A stretch of 26,257 nt of DNA from an uncultured Gemmatimonadales bacterium (GTDB taxonomy: Bacteria; Gemmatimonadota; Gemmatimonadetes; Longimicrobiales; Gaopeijiaceae). Where the stretch lies: contig CALJKZ010000303.1 in the NCBI GenBank assembly GCA_937983085.1, forward strand, positions 1 through 26,257, written 5' to 3'. Made by a program: the position numbers and the translations under genes. Of the stretch, positions 8,262-16,599 are shown piece by piece. The notes beneath the pieces were generated by a model. The model made no database searches. It saw nothing but the letters and a program-made list of their open reading frames with translations, and was not told the DNA's origin. The first letter of the stretch is position 1. The number at the start of each line of letters is the position of its first letter.

Positions 8262-10553
8262 ATGGCGCCTGGCGACGTCGCACCTTCGAACCCGTCCCGA
8301 GTCCTCCCTGCCCGTCCCGTGACCCACCCCACCCCCGAGGTCCTTCGAGCTCTGCGTGACGGCCGGTACCCGTCACCGTTCGACGTTTTGGGGCTCCATG
8401 AAGCCGAGGAGGGTGGGTGGGTGGTACGAGCGTGGCTGCCGGGGGCGGAGCGCGTGGAGATCGTGCCCGAGGAGGGCTCGTCCGGCGCGCCCACGGGTGC
8501 CGTCGAGGCGTCGCGGCTGGCCGACAGCTCGGTCTTCGTCGCGACCTTCCCCGCGGCGACCGGCCCCTTCGTATATCGCCTGGCTGTCGATGGGGCAGAG
8601 ATGGAGGATCCGTACCGCTTCCTTCCCGTTCTCACCGACGTCCAGCTCGAGCGGCTGCGCCGCGCCGACGGCCGGATCCACGAGATCCTCGGCGCCCGCC
8701 GCATGGAGCACGAGGGTGTGTCCGGGACGGTGTTCGCCGTATGGGCACCCCACGCCCGTGCCGTGTCCGTGGTCGGCTCGTTCAACGGGTGGAAGGCGCA
8801 CCGTCACCCCATGCGTCCACGCGGCGCGTCCGGCGTGTGGGAGCTCTTCGTGCCGGGAGTGGAAGCGGGAGCACTCTACAAGTACCGCATCGTCGGGCCC
8901 ATGCGGCCCGAGCCCATGCTCAAGTCCGACCCCTGCGGCCGGCAGATGCAGCTTCGGCCGGACAACGCCTCGGTGGTCCCGGCGCCGTCGCGCCATTCCT
9001 GGTCGGACACCGAGTGGATGACGGGCCGGCGGGAGCGGGCCCGCGGAGACGGACCCATGTCCATCTACGAGGTGCACCTCTCCTCCTGGAGGCGGCAGGA
9101 GGGCGCAAACGCCCGGAAAGGGGAGCCGGGGTGGATGACGTACCGGGAGATCGCCGACGAACTGGTGCCGTACGTCTCCGAGTTGGGCTTCACCCACATC
9201 GAGCTTCTCCCTGTCACCGAGCACCCGTACGACGCGAGTTGGGGCTACCAGACCGTGGGCTACTTCGCCCCCACCTCGCGCCATGGCGATGCCGACGGCC
9301 TCCGGTACCTCGTCGACACGGCGCACCAGGCGGGCATCGGAATCATCCTCGACTGGGTCCCCGCCCACTTTCCCCGGGACGCCCACGGTCTCGGCTTCTT
9401 CGACGGGACCCACCTCTACGAGCACGCAGATCCCAGAAAAGGAGTCCACCCGGACTGGGGCACGTACATCTTCAACTACGCTCGGGCCGAGGTGGTCACC
9501 TTCCTGGTGTCCAGTGCTCTCTACTGGATCGAGGAGTTCCACATCGACGGCCTTCGCCTCGATGCCGTGGCGTCCATGCTGTACCTGGACTACTCACGGG
9601 ACGAGGGTCAGTGGGTACCCAACAAGTTCGGCGGGCGTGAGAACATCGAGGCCACCGCATTCCTGCGGACCCTCAACGAAACCATCCACGCAGCCCATCC
9701 CGGCGTGGTGGTGGCGGCGGAAGAGTCGACGGCATGGCCTCGGGTGACCCACTCCGTCGACGACGGGGGACTGGGCTTCGACCTGAAGTGGAATATGGGG
9801 TGGATGCACGACACCCTGGAGATCATGCAGTCGGACCCCCTCTACCGGTCCGGACTGTACTCCAACCTCACGTTCGGCCTCACCTACGCCTTCGCCGAGC
9901 GATTCCTCCTCGCCTTCTCCCACGACGAGGTCGTCCACCTGAAGGGCTCCATGCTTCGAAAGATGCCGGGCTCCACATTGGACCGTTTCGCGAATCTCCG
10001 GCTCCTCTACGGCTACATGTGGACCCACCCGGGCAAGAAGCTGGTCTTCATGGGGTCGGAGCTGGCGACGTGGAACGAATGGGACGATCAGGGCGTGCTC
10101 GACTGGGCCCTCGCCGAGGAGCCCATGCACGCGGGGGTCAGCCGGTGGGTACGCGCCCTGAACGACCTGTACACACAGGAGGCGGCCCTCCACGCCACGG
10201 ACTTCACGCGAAACGGATTCGAGTGGATCGACTGCCATGACGAGGACCGCACCACCATCGCCTACCTCCGGTGGTCCCCGGACTGGGAGGACTTCGTGGT
10301 GGTCGTGTGCAACTTCACGCCCATGGCATGGGAGGGATATCGCCTGGCCGTCCCCTACCCCGGGGAGTACGAGGTCGTATTGGACTCGGGCGCGGAGCGC
10401 TTCGGAGGGGGCGGCACCCTGGAGGCCGGGTCGTTCACGACGACGGACGAAGCCCACCTCGGCCGGGACCAATACGTCGAGCTGACCCTCCCGCCGCTGT
10501 GCGCCATCATCCTCCGGCAGACGGCGCCGGACTCGGAAAACGCCACGGCCTGA
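8262..10553 (+). CDS. glgB: 1,4-alpha-glucan branching enzyme (GH13_9)
   Basis: The 763-residue protein aligns along its length with the long, E. coli-type GlgB (728 residues). It has an N-terminal first E-set domain (about 22-125), a CBM48 domain (about 150-240, with VFAVWAPHARAVSVVGSFNGW), the GH13 barrel and a C-terminal beta domain. The nucleophile is Asp434 in DGLRLDAVASM, the acid/base lies in the Glu487/Glu488 pair of AEEST, and the third acid is Asp555 in FSHDEVVH. It cuts an alpha-1,4 chain and rejoins it by an alpha-1,6 bond, making branched glycogen. The ATG at 8262 is preceded by no clear Shine-Dalgarno; a GTG about 20 codons later, just before the conserved domain, is an alternative start. 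It is transcribed away from glgA and ends 58 bases before a receptor kinase gene. Confidence 0.97.
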   Translation: MAPGDVAPSNPSRVLPARPVTHPTPEVLRALRDGRYPSPFDVLGLHEAEEGGWVVRAWLPGAERVEIVPEEGSSGAPTGAVEASRLADSSVFVATFPAATGPFVYRLAVDGAEMEDPYRFLPVLTDVQLERLRRADGRIHEILGARRMEHEGVSGTVFAVWAPHARAVSVVGSFNGWKAHRHPMRPRGASGVWELFVPGVEAGALYKYRIVGPMRPEPMLKSDPCGRQMQLRPDNASVVPAPSRHSWSDTEWMTGRRERARGDGPMSIYEVHLSSWRRQEGANARKGEPGWMTYREIADELVPYVSELGFTHIELLPVTEHPYDASWGYQTVGYFAPTSRHGDADGLRYLVDTAHQAGIGIILDWVPAHFPRDAHGLGFFDGTHLYEHADPRKGVHPDWGTYIFNYARAEVVTFLVSSALYWIEEFHIDGLRLDAVASMLYLDYSRDEGQWVPNKFGGRENIEATAFLRTLNETIHAAHPGVVVAAEESTAWPRVTHSVDDGGLGFDLKWNMGWMHDTLEIMQSDPLYRSGLYSNLTFGLTYAFAERFLLAFSHDEVVHLKGSMLRKMPGSTLDRFANLRLLYGYMWTHPGKKLVFMGSELATWNEWDDQGVLDWALAEEPMHAGVSRWVRALNDLYTQEAALHATDFTRNGFEWIDCHDEDRTTIAYLRWSPDWEDFVVVVCNFTPMAWEGYRLAVPYPGEYEVVLDSGAERFGGGGTLEAGSFTTTDEAHLGRDQYVELTLPPLCAIILRQTAPDSENATA

Positions 10554-10576
10554 CGCGGCCGCAATCGCGCCAAGCC

Positions 10577-10605
10577 TTACGAGATCCGCCCGAGATCCGT
10601 AGCCT
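10577..10605 (+). promoter_or_regulatory. Candidate promoter of the receptor kinase, possibly leaderless
   Basis: TTACGA (10577-10582) and TAGCCT (10600-10605) are separated by 17 bases and match the -35/-10 layout with a TAnnnT -10. The -10 ends only 6 bases before the ATG at 10612, so transcription would start at or next to the A of the start codon. No Shine-Dalgarno sequence is present, which agrees with a leaderless mRNA. This is pattern matching only. Confidence 0.35.
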
Positions 10606-10609
10606 ACGG
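10581..10609 (+). repeat. Direct repeat plus palindrome before the kinase gene
   Basis: GAGATCCG occurs at 10581-10588 and again at 10592-10599, an 11-base period that puts both copies on the same face of the helix. The second copy runs into a perfect interrupted palindrome, CCGTAG-C-CTACGG (10597-10609), 2 bases before the ATG. The palindrome overlaps the proposed -10, the layout of a repressor operator. No regulator family can be named from it. Confidence 0.4.
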
Positions 10610-10611
10610 GC

Positions 10612-12990
10612 ATGAGCGGCACTGTCGTCGACCGGTTGAACGCGGCCCTGGAGGGGCGCTATCGCGTCCAGGGAGAGATCGGGCGCGGAGGCATGGCCGT
10701 CGTCTATCGCGCCGAGGACGTGAAGCACGGCCGGCCGGTGGCCATCAAGGTCCTCGATACGGACGTATCCGAGGCCATCGGCGAAGAACGCTTCGCCCGG
10801 GAGATCGAGACCGCCGCCCGCCTCAACCACCCCAACATCCTGGCCCTCCACGACTCGGGTGAGGCGGACGGGCTGCGGTACTTCGTGATGCCGTTCATCG
10901 ACGGCGAATCGCTCCGGGACGTCCTGGAACGCGAAGGCGTCCTCGGACAGGACCGCAGCCTCGGGTACGCCCGGGAGGTCGCCAGCGCCCTTTCCTACGC
11001 CCACGGCCAGGGGCTCGTCCATCGCGACATCAAGCCCGAGAACATCCTCCTCCAGGCCGGCCACGCCGTGGTGTGCGACTTCGGTATCGCCAAGGCGATG
11101 TCGGAAGCCAACCTCGACACGCTCACGCGGACCGGGACGTCGGTGGGCACCTTCGCCTACATGAGCCCGGAGCAGCTGTCGGAAGGTCTACCCGTCGACG
11201 CCCGAGCCGACGTGTACGCCCTCGGCTGCGTCGTCCACGAGATGCTCGAGGGCAAGCCGCCGTTCCACTCCGCCACGCCACAGGCCATGATGGCCAAGAA
11301 GCTGGTGGGAGAGCTTCCCGAGACGGCGACGAACCCCTCCGTGCCCCACAGCGTCTGGTCGGTGATTCGCCGGTCCCTCGAGGCCGATGCCGACGAACGC
11401 TACGCGACGGCGGACGAGTTCATCGAGGAGCTCACGTCCGCCACCACCGACCTCGCCGTGGCCAAAGGCCGGCGCCGACGTCGGACGCAGCAGCTGGGGC
11501 GGACGGTGGCCGGCCTCGTCCTTGCCGGAGCGCTGGTGGGCACGGGGATGTGGCTGAGCGGTCAGCTGGGTGGCGCGACGTACGAGCGACTGGCCGTCAT
11601 GCCGCTGGAGAACGCCGCCGGAGTGCCGGGCGAGGACTTCTACGTTCGCGGCGTCTTCGAGGACCTCGTGGAGGAAATGCAGCGGGCCGGAATCAGCGTC
11701 CTGAATCCGTCCGCCACCCGCACGCTGAGCGCCCGAGGTCTCTCTCAGAGGGAGGTCGCGGCCGAACTCGGCGTCGATGCCCTCGTCGAAGGGTCGGTGG
11801 AGCGTATCGGAGGTCGACGCGTCGGCGTTGACATCGCTCTGGTGGACGGTGCGTCGCAGGTACAGGTCTGGTCCGCCACGTACAGCGCCGCCGCCGACGA
11901 CGTGCTTACCCTCCTCCACCAGATCACGCTGGAGATCGCCGAGCAGGCGGGCATCGAGCTGGAGCCGGAGGCGCGGAGCTACCTGCAGGAGGCCGTCGAG
12001 ATCGACGCCGTCCTGTACGACCTCCTCCTCCAGGCCCGCTACGAGTCGTTCCGGCTCACCCGCGAGAGCCTGGACGCCTCCGACGGCTACTACGAGCGGG
12101 CCATCGAGAGGAATCCCATGTCGGCGGAGGCGTGGATCGGGCTGGCCGGGAACTGGGGCCTTCGGGCCCAGGAAGGCTTCATCTCGGGGAATCGGGCCCT
12201 CGAGCTCCGTGACTCGATCCTCGACCTGGCTCCCATCGAAGGGGTCGACCAGCGGACGGTGGCCCTCAACGCCACATGGTGGGAATGGCGCGAGGCCCAA
12301 TGGGACGTCGCCGAGGAGGCCTTCCTGAACCGCCTCGAAGAGAGTTCCAGCGACGAGCTGACGCGGATGTACTACGCCCTGCTCCTCCTGTATCTCGGCG
12401 AGGAGGACCAGGCCGAGACCCAGGCCACACGCGCCGTGACCTTCGCCCCGTACGACCCCACCGTCCTGGCCCTCTACGGCCAGTACCTGAACGCCCGCTA
12501 CCGGTACGAGGAGGCCGAATCGGTCCTGGTGGCCACCCGTGACATGGAGGGCGCCCCGGGGTTCGCCGAGTCGACCCTACGCACGACGTACCATCTCCTG
12601 GGCAAGGACTCCCTCGCCTTCGAGAGCACCCGGACGTTCTACCGGAATCGGGGCGACTCCGTCTCTCTGACCGCCCTGGGCGCATTGAACGACGGGTTCG
12701 AGCGAGGTGGCTACGAGGAGGCTTTGCGCTCGGCCGCCGATGCTCTGGTCGTGGCTCGGGGGTTGGGACAGAGCGTCTCCGAGTGGCAGATCGGGACGCT
12801 GTACGTCCGTGCGGGGATGTACGACGAGGCCATCGAGTATCTGGGCTATGCCATGGACGAGGGTTCGACCAACAGCCCGTACCTGACCATCGATCCCATC
12901 TTCGACCCCATGCGGGACGATCCCCGATTCCAGGCGCTCGTAGCCAGACTGCGGCTTCCCGAGCGGACGGAAGGCCCGGCGAACCGCTGA
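10612..12990 (+). CDS. PknB-type Ser/Thr receptor kinase with TolB-like and TPR sensor
   Basis: The 792-residue protein starts with a complete bacterial Hanks-type kinase domain (about 16-275): glycine loop IGRGGMAVVY, Lys46 in AIKVL, HRDIKPEN with Asp139, DFG with Asp156, and an activation loop with several Thr/Ser before MSPEQ. A basic stretch (GRRRRR, about 286-291) and one transmembrane helix (about 297-319) follow. Outside the membrane lies a TolB/FlgO-like alpha-beta domain (about 325-450), then TPR-like repeats to the end. This design is common in Gemmatimonadota. The protein would sense something in the periplasm and phosphorylate cytoplasmic targets; neither is known. It lies between glgB and a kinase-less paralogue. 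The ATG at 10612 is immediately preceded by a possible operator and a -10 box. Confidence 0.93.
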   Translation: MSGTVVDRLNAALEGRYRVQGEIGRGGMAVVYRAEDVKHGRPVAIKVLDTDVSEAIGEERFAREIETAARLNHPNILALHDSGEADGLRYFVMPFIDGESLRDVLEREGVLGQDRSLGYAREVASALSYAHGQGLVHRDIKPENILLQAGHAVVCDFGIAKAMSEANLDTLTRTGTSVGTFAYMSPEQLSEGLPVDARADVYALGCVVHEMLEGKPPFHSATPQAMMAKKLVGELPETATNPSVPHSVWSVIRRSLEADADERYATADEFIEELTSATTDLAVAKGRRRRRTQQLGRTVAGLVLAGALVGTGMWLSGQLGGATYERLAVMPLENAAGVPGEDFYVRGVFEDLVEEMQRAGISVLNPSATRTLSARGLSQREVAAELGVDALVEGSVERIGGRRVGVDIALVDGASQVQVWSATYSAAADDVLTLLHQITLEIAEQAGIELEPEARSYLQEAVEIDAVLYDLLLQARYESFRLTRESLDASDGYYERAIERNPMSAEAWIGLAGNWGLRAQEGFISGNRALELRDSILDLAPIEGVDQRTVALNATWWEWREAQWDVAEEAFLNRLEESSSDELTRMYYALLLLYLGEEDQAETQATRAVTFAPYDPTVLALYGQYLNARYRYEEAESVLVATRDMEGAPGFAESTLRTTYHLLGKDSLAFESTRTFYRNRGDSVSLTALGALNDGFERGGYEEALRSAADALVVARGLGQSVSEWQIGTLYVRAGMYDEAIEYLGYAMDEGSTNSPYLTIDPIFDPMRDDPRFQALVARLRLPERTEGPANR

Positions 12991-13023
12991 CAGAGCGGGG
13001 TTTCGGGCTTCCGGACGCCGGAA

Positions 13024-13029
13024 TACATT
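13024..13029 (+). promoter_or_regulatory. Candidate -10 box for a leaderless TPR membrane gene
   Basis: TACATT (TAnnnT) lies 7 bases before the ATG at 13037, and there is no Shine-Dalgarno sequence between them. Transcription would begin near the A of the start codon, as proposed for the kinase gene. A -35 about 17 bases upstream (TTTCGG, 13001-13006) is poor. Confidence 0.3.
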
Positions 13030-13036
13030 GCCGCGC

Positions 13037-15376
13037 ATGACTCCGCCCTCCCTGTGGGACCGCCTGCGGCGCGCCCGTATCGTCCAGGTCCTCATCGTGT
13101 ATCTCGGCGCGTCCTGGGCGGTACTGCAGGTCGCCGACACCCTCACCGAAGCCCTCTCCCTTCCGGAGTGGGTGTCACCCGTGGCCATCATCCTGCTCCT
13201 GGTGGGAGCGGTGATCATCCTGGCCACGGCGTGGGTCCAGTCCCTCCCGGCCACCACGGCGGCCGAAGAGGCGGGCGAGCGACCCACGGACTGGGAGATT
13301 GCGCCGGCCCAGGCCGTGGAGAGTCTGAAGGCAGGACGCCTTCCGGCCCTCACCTGGGGTCGGGCTATCCTCGGCGGTGTCGTCGCCCTGTCGCTGCTTT
13401 TCGGGGGTGCCGGCCTGTACGTCGGTCTCACCGGGGGTCCGTCCTTTCTGGGTCCCACCGAGGTGGGAGCCACCGACGCGGCCGAAGGGATCGCGGTCCT
13501 CCCCTTCACGGTAAGTGGTGTCGAGGACGAGGCGTTTTGGGGCGAGGGCATGGTGGATCTGCTGTCCACCAACCTCGATGGGATGGGCGGTTTCCGGGCC
13601 ATCGACTCCCGGACGGTGCTGGCACGCTGGCGGGAATCCGTGGACGACGGTGCCACGCCGGACCTCAACGCTTCCCTGCGCGTCGCGGGTGCCACCGGGG
13701 CTCGCTACGCCGTGGTGGGAAGTGCCCGTGGCGTCGGAGGTGATCTCCGGCTTGTCACGTCCATCTACGACCTCGGCAATGGGCAGGAGATCGGCCAGGG
13801 TCAGGTTCAGGGTTCGCAGTCGGACCCCATGACGCTCATCGACGACCTGTCGCTCGAGACCATGCGCCAACTCCTCGCCGGAGGTGGTGAGGACCTCGCT
13901 ACAGCCCGCAACCTCGCCGATCTCACGACGGCATCCGTGCCGGCGCTGCGCGCCTATCTGGAGGGCGAGCGATACTACCGACGGGCCGAGTTCCCCCAGG
14001 CCGTAGAAGCCTACGAGCGAGCCCTGGAAGAGGACTCGACGTTCGCTCTAGCGCTCTTCCGGATCTCCGACGCATACGGGTGGCTCGAGAGCATCGCGAG
14101 CGAGCGGGCCATCGACTTGGGCGCCCTCTCGATCCAGTACAAGGACCGCCTGAGCCCCCGCAACGAGATCATCGTTACGGCCGGCAACGCGCTCTACACC
14201 GGCGACCTGGCACACCTGGAGCCTCTGCAGGCCGCAGTGAGAAAGTATCCCGACGATCCCGAAGCCTGGTTCATGCTAGCCGAGCTCTACATCCACATGG
14301 GGGAGGCGACCGGAGCCACGTCGGCCGACGCGTTGGAGGTACTCGAGAAGGCGATCGAGCTCGATCCCAGTTTCGCGCCGTACTACGACCACGCCGTCGA
14401 CCGATCCATCATCGTGGGCGATGCCGAGAAGGCGGCCCGGTACATGGAGCGGTACCAGGCGTTCTCGGAGGTCGACGTCCTCGGGGGGTTGCACGACATC
14501 GCCTTCGACATGTTCCTGGGCCACGAGGAGGCCGTCGCGAGCGCTCAGGGCAAACTCCGGAACCTGTCCGATCAGGAGTTGAACATCTTCTCGGGCACGT
14601 ACGGAACGGTCATGCCCGACGCGTTGCGGATCCTGGCATTGGCCGACTACATGGTCGAACGCACCGGAAGCCCGGGGTGGGTGAGGGGGAGAGCCCGGTG
14701 GGCCATCAACACCGGCCAGTTGAGGAGGGGCGAGGCGCTCTTCCGCGACTCGGTGCCAGGAGGCCCCGGTCCTCAGGGTATCTACTTCTACCATACGTTC
14801 ACCGACGTCGACGTCAGTGACCTCCTGCCCATCGTCCGGTCCTGTGAGCCTGGCGCCGGGTGCACGCTCTGGCGGGGAGCACTCGCGGCCGAAGAGGGCG
14901 ACTGGGCGGCGTTCGATACCATGGTCGAAGAGGCGCGCAGGGCGGCCACGGAGTATCAGAACGCGGGCAACGAGATCCAGTCACGGTTCCCTCGATCCAT
15001 CGAGACGGCCCTCTTGGGCTACCGCCAGCTCCTCGAGGGCGATCCCATTGCCGCCCGCCGCACCCTCGAAGAGGGCCAGGGCTTGAGCGCCGGCGTGGGC
15101 GACATGATGACGCGCTACTGGCTCGGCGTCGCCAACGAAGAAGCCGGCCGCACCGAGGAAGCGCTGCGCTGGTATCAGCTGCTGACGACCGCGGACTTCC
15201 GGAGCATCTCGTTGACCAGAGCCGCGCGCCTCGCCGAGGAAGCCGGCAATCAGGATCTGGCCCGCGAGCTCTGGGCCGCCGTAGCAACGAACTATCGGGA
15301 GGCCGACGAGGGCCATCCGGGCGCCGCAGAGGCGCGCGCGGCGGTGGAGCGACTAGGAGCGGGAGCGCCCGGCTAG
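13037..15376 (+). CDS. Membrane-anchored TolB-like/TPR protein, kinase-less
   Basis: The 779-residue protein has hydrophobic segments near residues 15-33, 47-69 and 115-137, then a TolB/FlgO-like domain that opens with GIAVLPF, and long TPR-like repeats to the C-terminus. Its opening, WDRLRRARIVQVLIVYLGASW, is a form I associate with proteins of this type in Gemmatimonadota, where the N-terminus may carry a kinase, a cyclase or only a membrane anchor. Here there is only the anchor. The ATG at 13037 is preferred; an in-frame TTG at 13028 overlaps the proposed -10. It lies 46 bases after the kinase gene and repeats the outer architecture of that kinase, so it may be a partner or an independent sensor. 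Its stop is only 3 bases from the convergent ATP-grasp gene. Confidence 0.88.
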   Translation: MTPPSLWDRLRRARIVQVLIVYLGASWAVLQVADTLTEALSLPEWVSPVAIILLLVGAVIILATAWVQSLPATTAAEEAGERPTDWEIAPAQAVESLKAGRLPALTWGRAILGGVVALSLLFGGAGLYVGLTGGPSFLGPTEVGATDAAEGIAVLPFTVSGVEDEAFWGEGMVDLLSTNLDGMGGFRAIDSRTVLARWRESVDDGATPDLNASLRVAGATGARYAVVGSARGVGGDLRLVTSIYDLGNGQEIGQGQVQGSQSDPMTLIDDLSLETMRQLLAGGGEDLATARNLADLTTASVPALRAYLEGERYYRRAEFPQAVEAYERALEEDSTFALALFRISDAYGWLESIASERAIDLGALSIQYKDRLSPRNEIIVTAGNALYTGDLAHLEPLQAAVRKYPDDPEAWFMLAELYIHMGEATGATSADALEVLEKAIELDPSFAPYYDHAVDRSIIVGDAEKAARYMERYQAFSEVDVLGGLHDIAFDMFLGHEEAVASAQGKLRNLSDQELNIFSGTYGTVMPDALRILALADYMVERTGSPGWVRGRARWAINTGQLRRGEALFRDSVPGGPGPQGIYFYHTFTDVDVSDLLPIVRSCEPGAGCTLWRGALAAEEGDWAAFDTMVEEARRAATEYQNAGNEIQSRFPRSIETALLGYRQLLEGDPIAARRTLEEGQGLSAGVGDMMTRYWLGVANEEAGRTEEALRWYQLLTTADFRSISLTRAARLAEEAGNQDLARELWAAVATNYREADEGHPGAAEARAAVERLGAGAPG

Positions 15377-15379
15377 CTC

Positions 15380-16597
15380 CTACCCCGCCACGATCTCCAG
15401 CCGACTGGCCACCCGACCGGCCATGTCGATAGTGGCCTGGAGGTCGGGGTGTCGGACGATGACCATCCCATCGCCCTTGAGCACCTTCCGCCAGTCCTTC
15501 CGAGGCGCTCCGATGGGGTTCAGGTCGAGCGCCACCACGTGCTGCCCGATCTCCGACATGAGGGTGTGAAGTCCTTCGTACCGCTGGATGGTCCCCTGAC
15601 CGCGGGCACGCTTGAAGATCCAGGCCGCGTTGTACTTCCGCTCGACCTTCTGGGTGAACCGCCCGTGGACCACCGCCTCGGCCCACCCGGTGTACGTGTC
15701 GATGTCGGCGGCGTAGTTGATGAGATCCACCAGATACGCGCCCGGCGGCCGCCCGCCGATCTCGCCGAAGATCGCTTCGCCGTCCGCGGTGCGGTACCAC
15801 TCCATGTGGGTGTAGCCCGTCTGGAAGTCGAGGGCCTTGAGGACCGCCTCTCCCATGGCCTTACCGGCCGCCAGCGACGGGTCGTCGGGGTCGCGGTAGA
15901 CCAGCGTGATGGGACTGATCCACGCGTTGGTCTTCATGTCGAGGGCCCGCGGGATGTACGTCGACATGCTGTAGTGGTGGATCTCGCCGTCGACGCAGAT
16001 GGTCTCGTACGTCATGTCCTCGCCCTCGACGAACTCCTCGACGCTCACCTCCCGTACGGAGCGGAGAGACGGGAGGATGCCGTCGAGCTGCTCCCGAGAT
16101 TCGACGCGATGGGTGTTCTCGGAGCCAGCCCCGTCGATGGGCTTCACGATGACCGGGTAGCCGATGGTCTCGGCGGCCTCGACGACCTGGGCGGCGGTGG
16201 TGGCGCTGTAGTGATGGGGAGTCCGGATGCCCGACGCGTCGAGAACCCGCTTCATGATCTCCTTGTCGCGAAACGGGATGGTCTGGTCGACGGTCATCCC
16301 CGGTAGGCCGAGCATCTCCCGGATCCGGGCAGCGAGCACCATGTACGGTTCCCAGAGGCACTCGACCCGGTGGATTCGAACCCTTTTGGCGACGTCCGCC
16401 ACCTGGCGCATGACGGCCTCCTCGTCGAGCCAGGACCGCACCTGGATGTGCATGCTCACCGCCGATCGCGCCGGCTCCTCCAGCGCTCCCTCGGGCTGGT
16501 CACCGATGCCGATGACGTTGGCACCGACCTCGGCCAGGCCCCGGGTGAAGTATCGCATCTCCCGAGGAAAGCCCGGGGAGAACATGAGGACGTTCAT
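15380..16597 (-). CDS. ATP-grasp ligase A (paralogue group 1)
   Basis: The 405-residue protein is an ATP-grasp enzyme of the carbamoyl-phosphate-synthase/D-Ala-ligase type. The ATP lysine is Lys152 in YPVIVKPIDGAGSENTHR, the hinge is VSVEEFVEG (about 185-192), and the metal site is FGEIGGRPPG with Glu279 and Arg283. Just before it is THMEW, a signature shared with the two neighbouring paralogues. Such enzymes activate a carboxylate as acyl-phosphate and join it to an amine or other nucleophile. The substrate is unknown. The N-terminus resembles that of the plus-strand ATP-grasp at 17977, with a shared GIG-x-x-P segment. It is the second gene of a two-gene operon; its ATG is 2 bases after the stop of the upstream ATP-grasp, with GGAG in that gene's end as ribosome binding site. 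Confidence 0.9.
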   Translation of the reverse strand: MNVLMFSPGFPREMRYFTRGLAEVGANVIGIGDQPEGALEEPARSAVSMHIQVRSWLDEEAVMRQVADVAKRVRIHRVECLWEPYMVLAARIREMLGLPGMTVDQTIPFRDKEIMKRVLDASGIRTPHHYSATTAAQVVEAAETIGYPVIVKPIDGAGSENTHRVESREQLDGILPSLRSVREVSVEEFVEGEDMTYETICVDGEIHHYSMSTYIPRALDMKTNAWISPITLVYRDPDDPSLAAGKAMGEAVLKALDFQTGYTHMEWYRTADGEAIFGEIGGRPPGAYLVDLINYAADIDTYTGWAEAVVHGRFTQKVERKYNAAWIFKRARGQGTIQRYEGLHTLMSEIGQHVVALDLNPIGAPRKDWRKVLKGDGMVIVRHPDLQATIDMAGRVASRLEIVAG

Positions 16598-16599
16598 GG

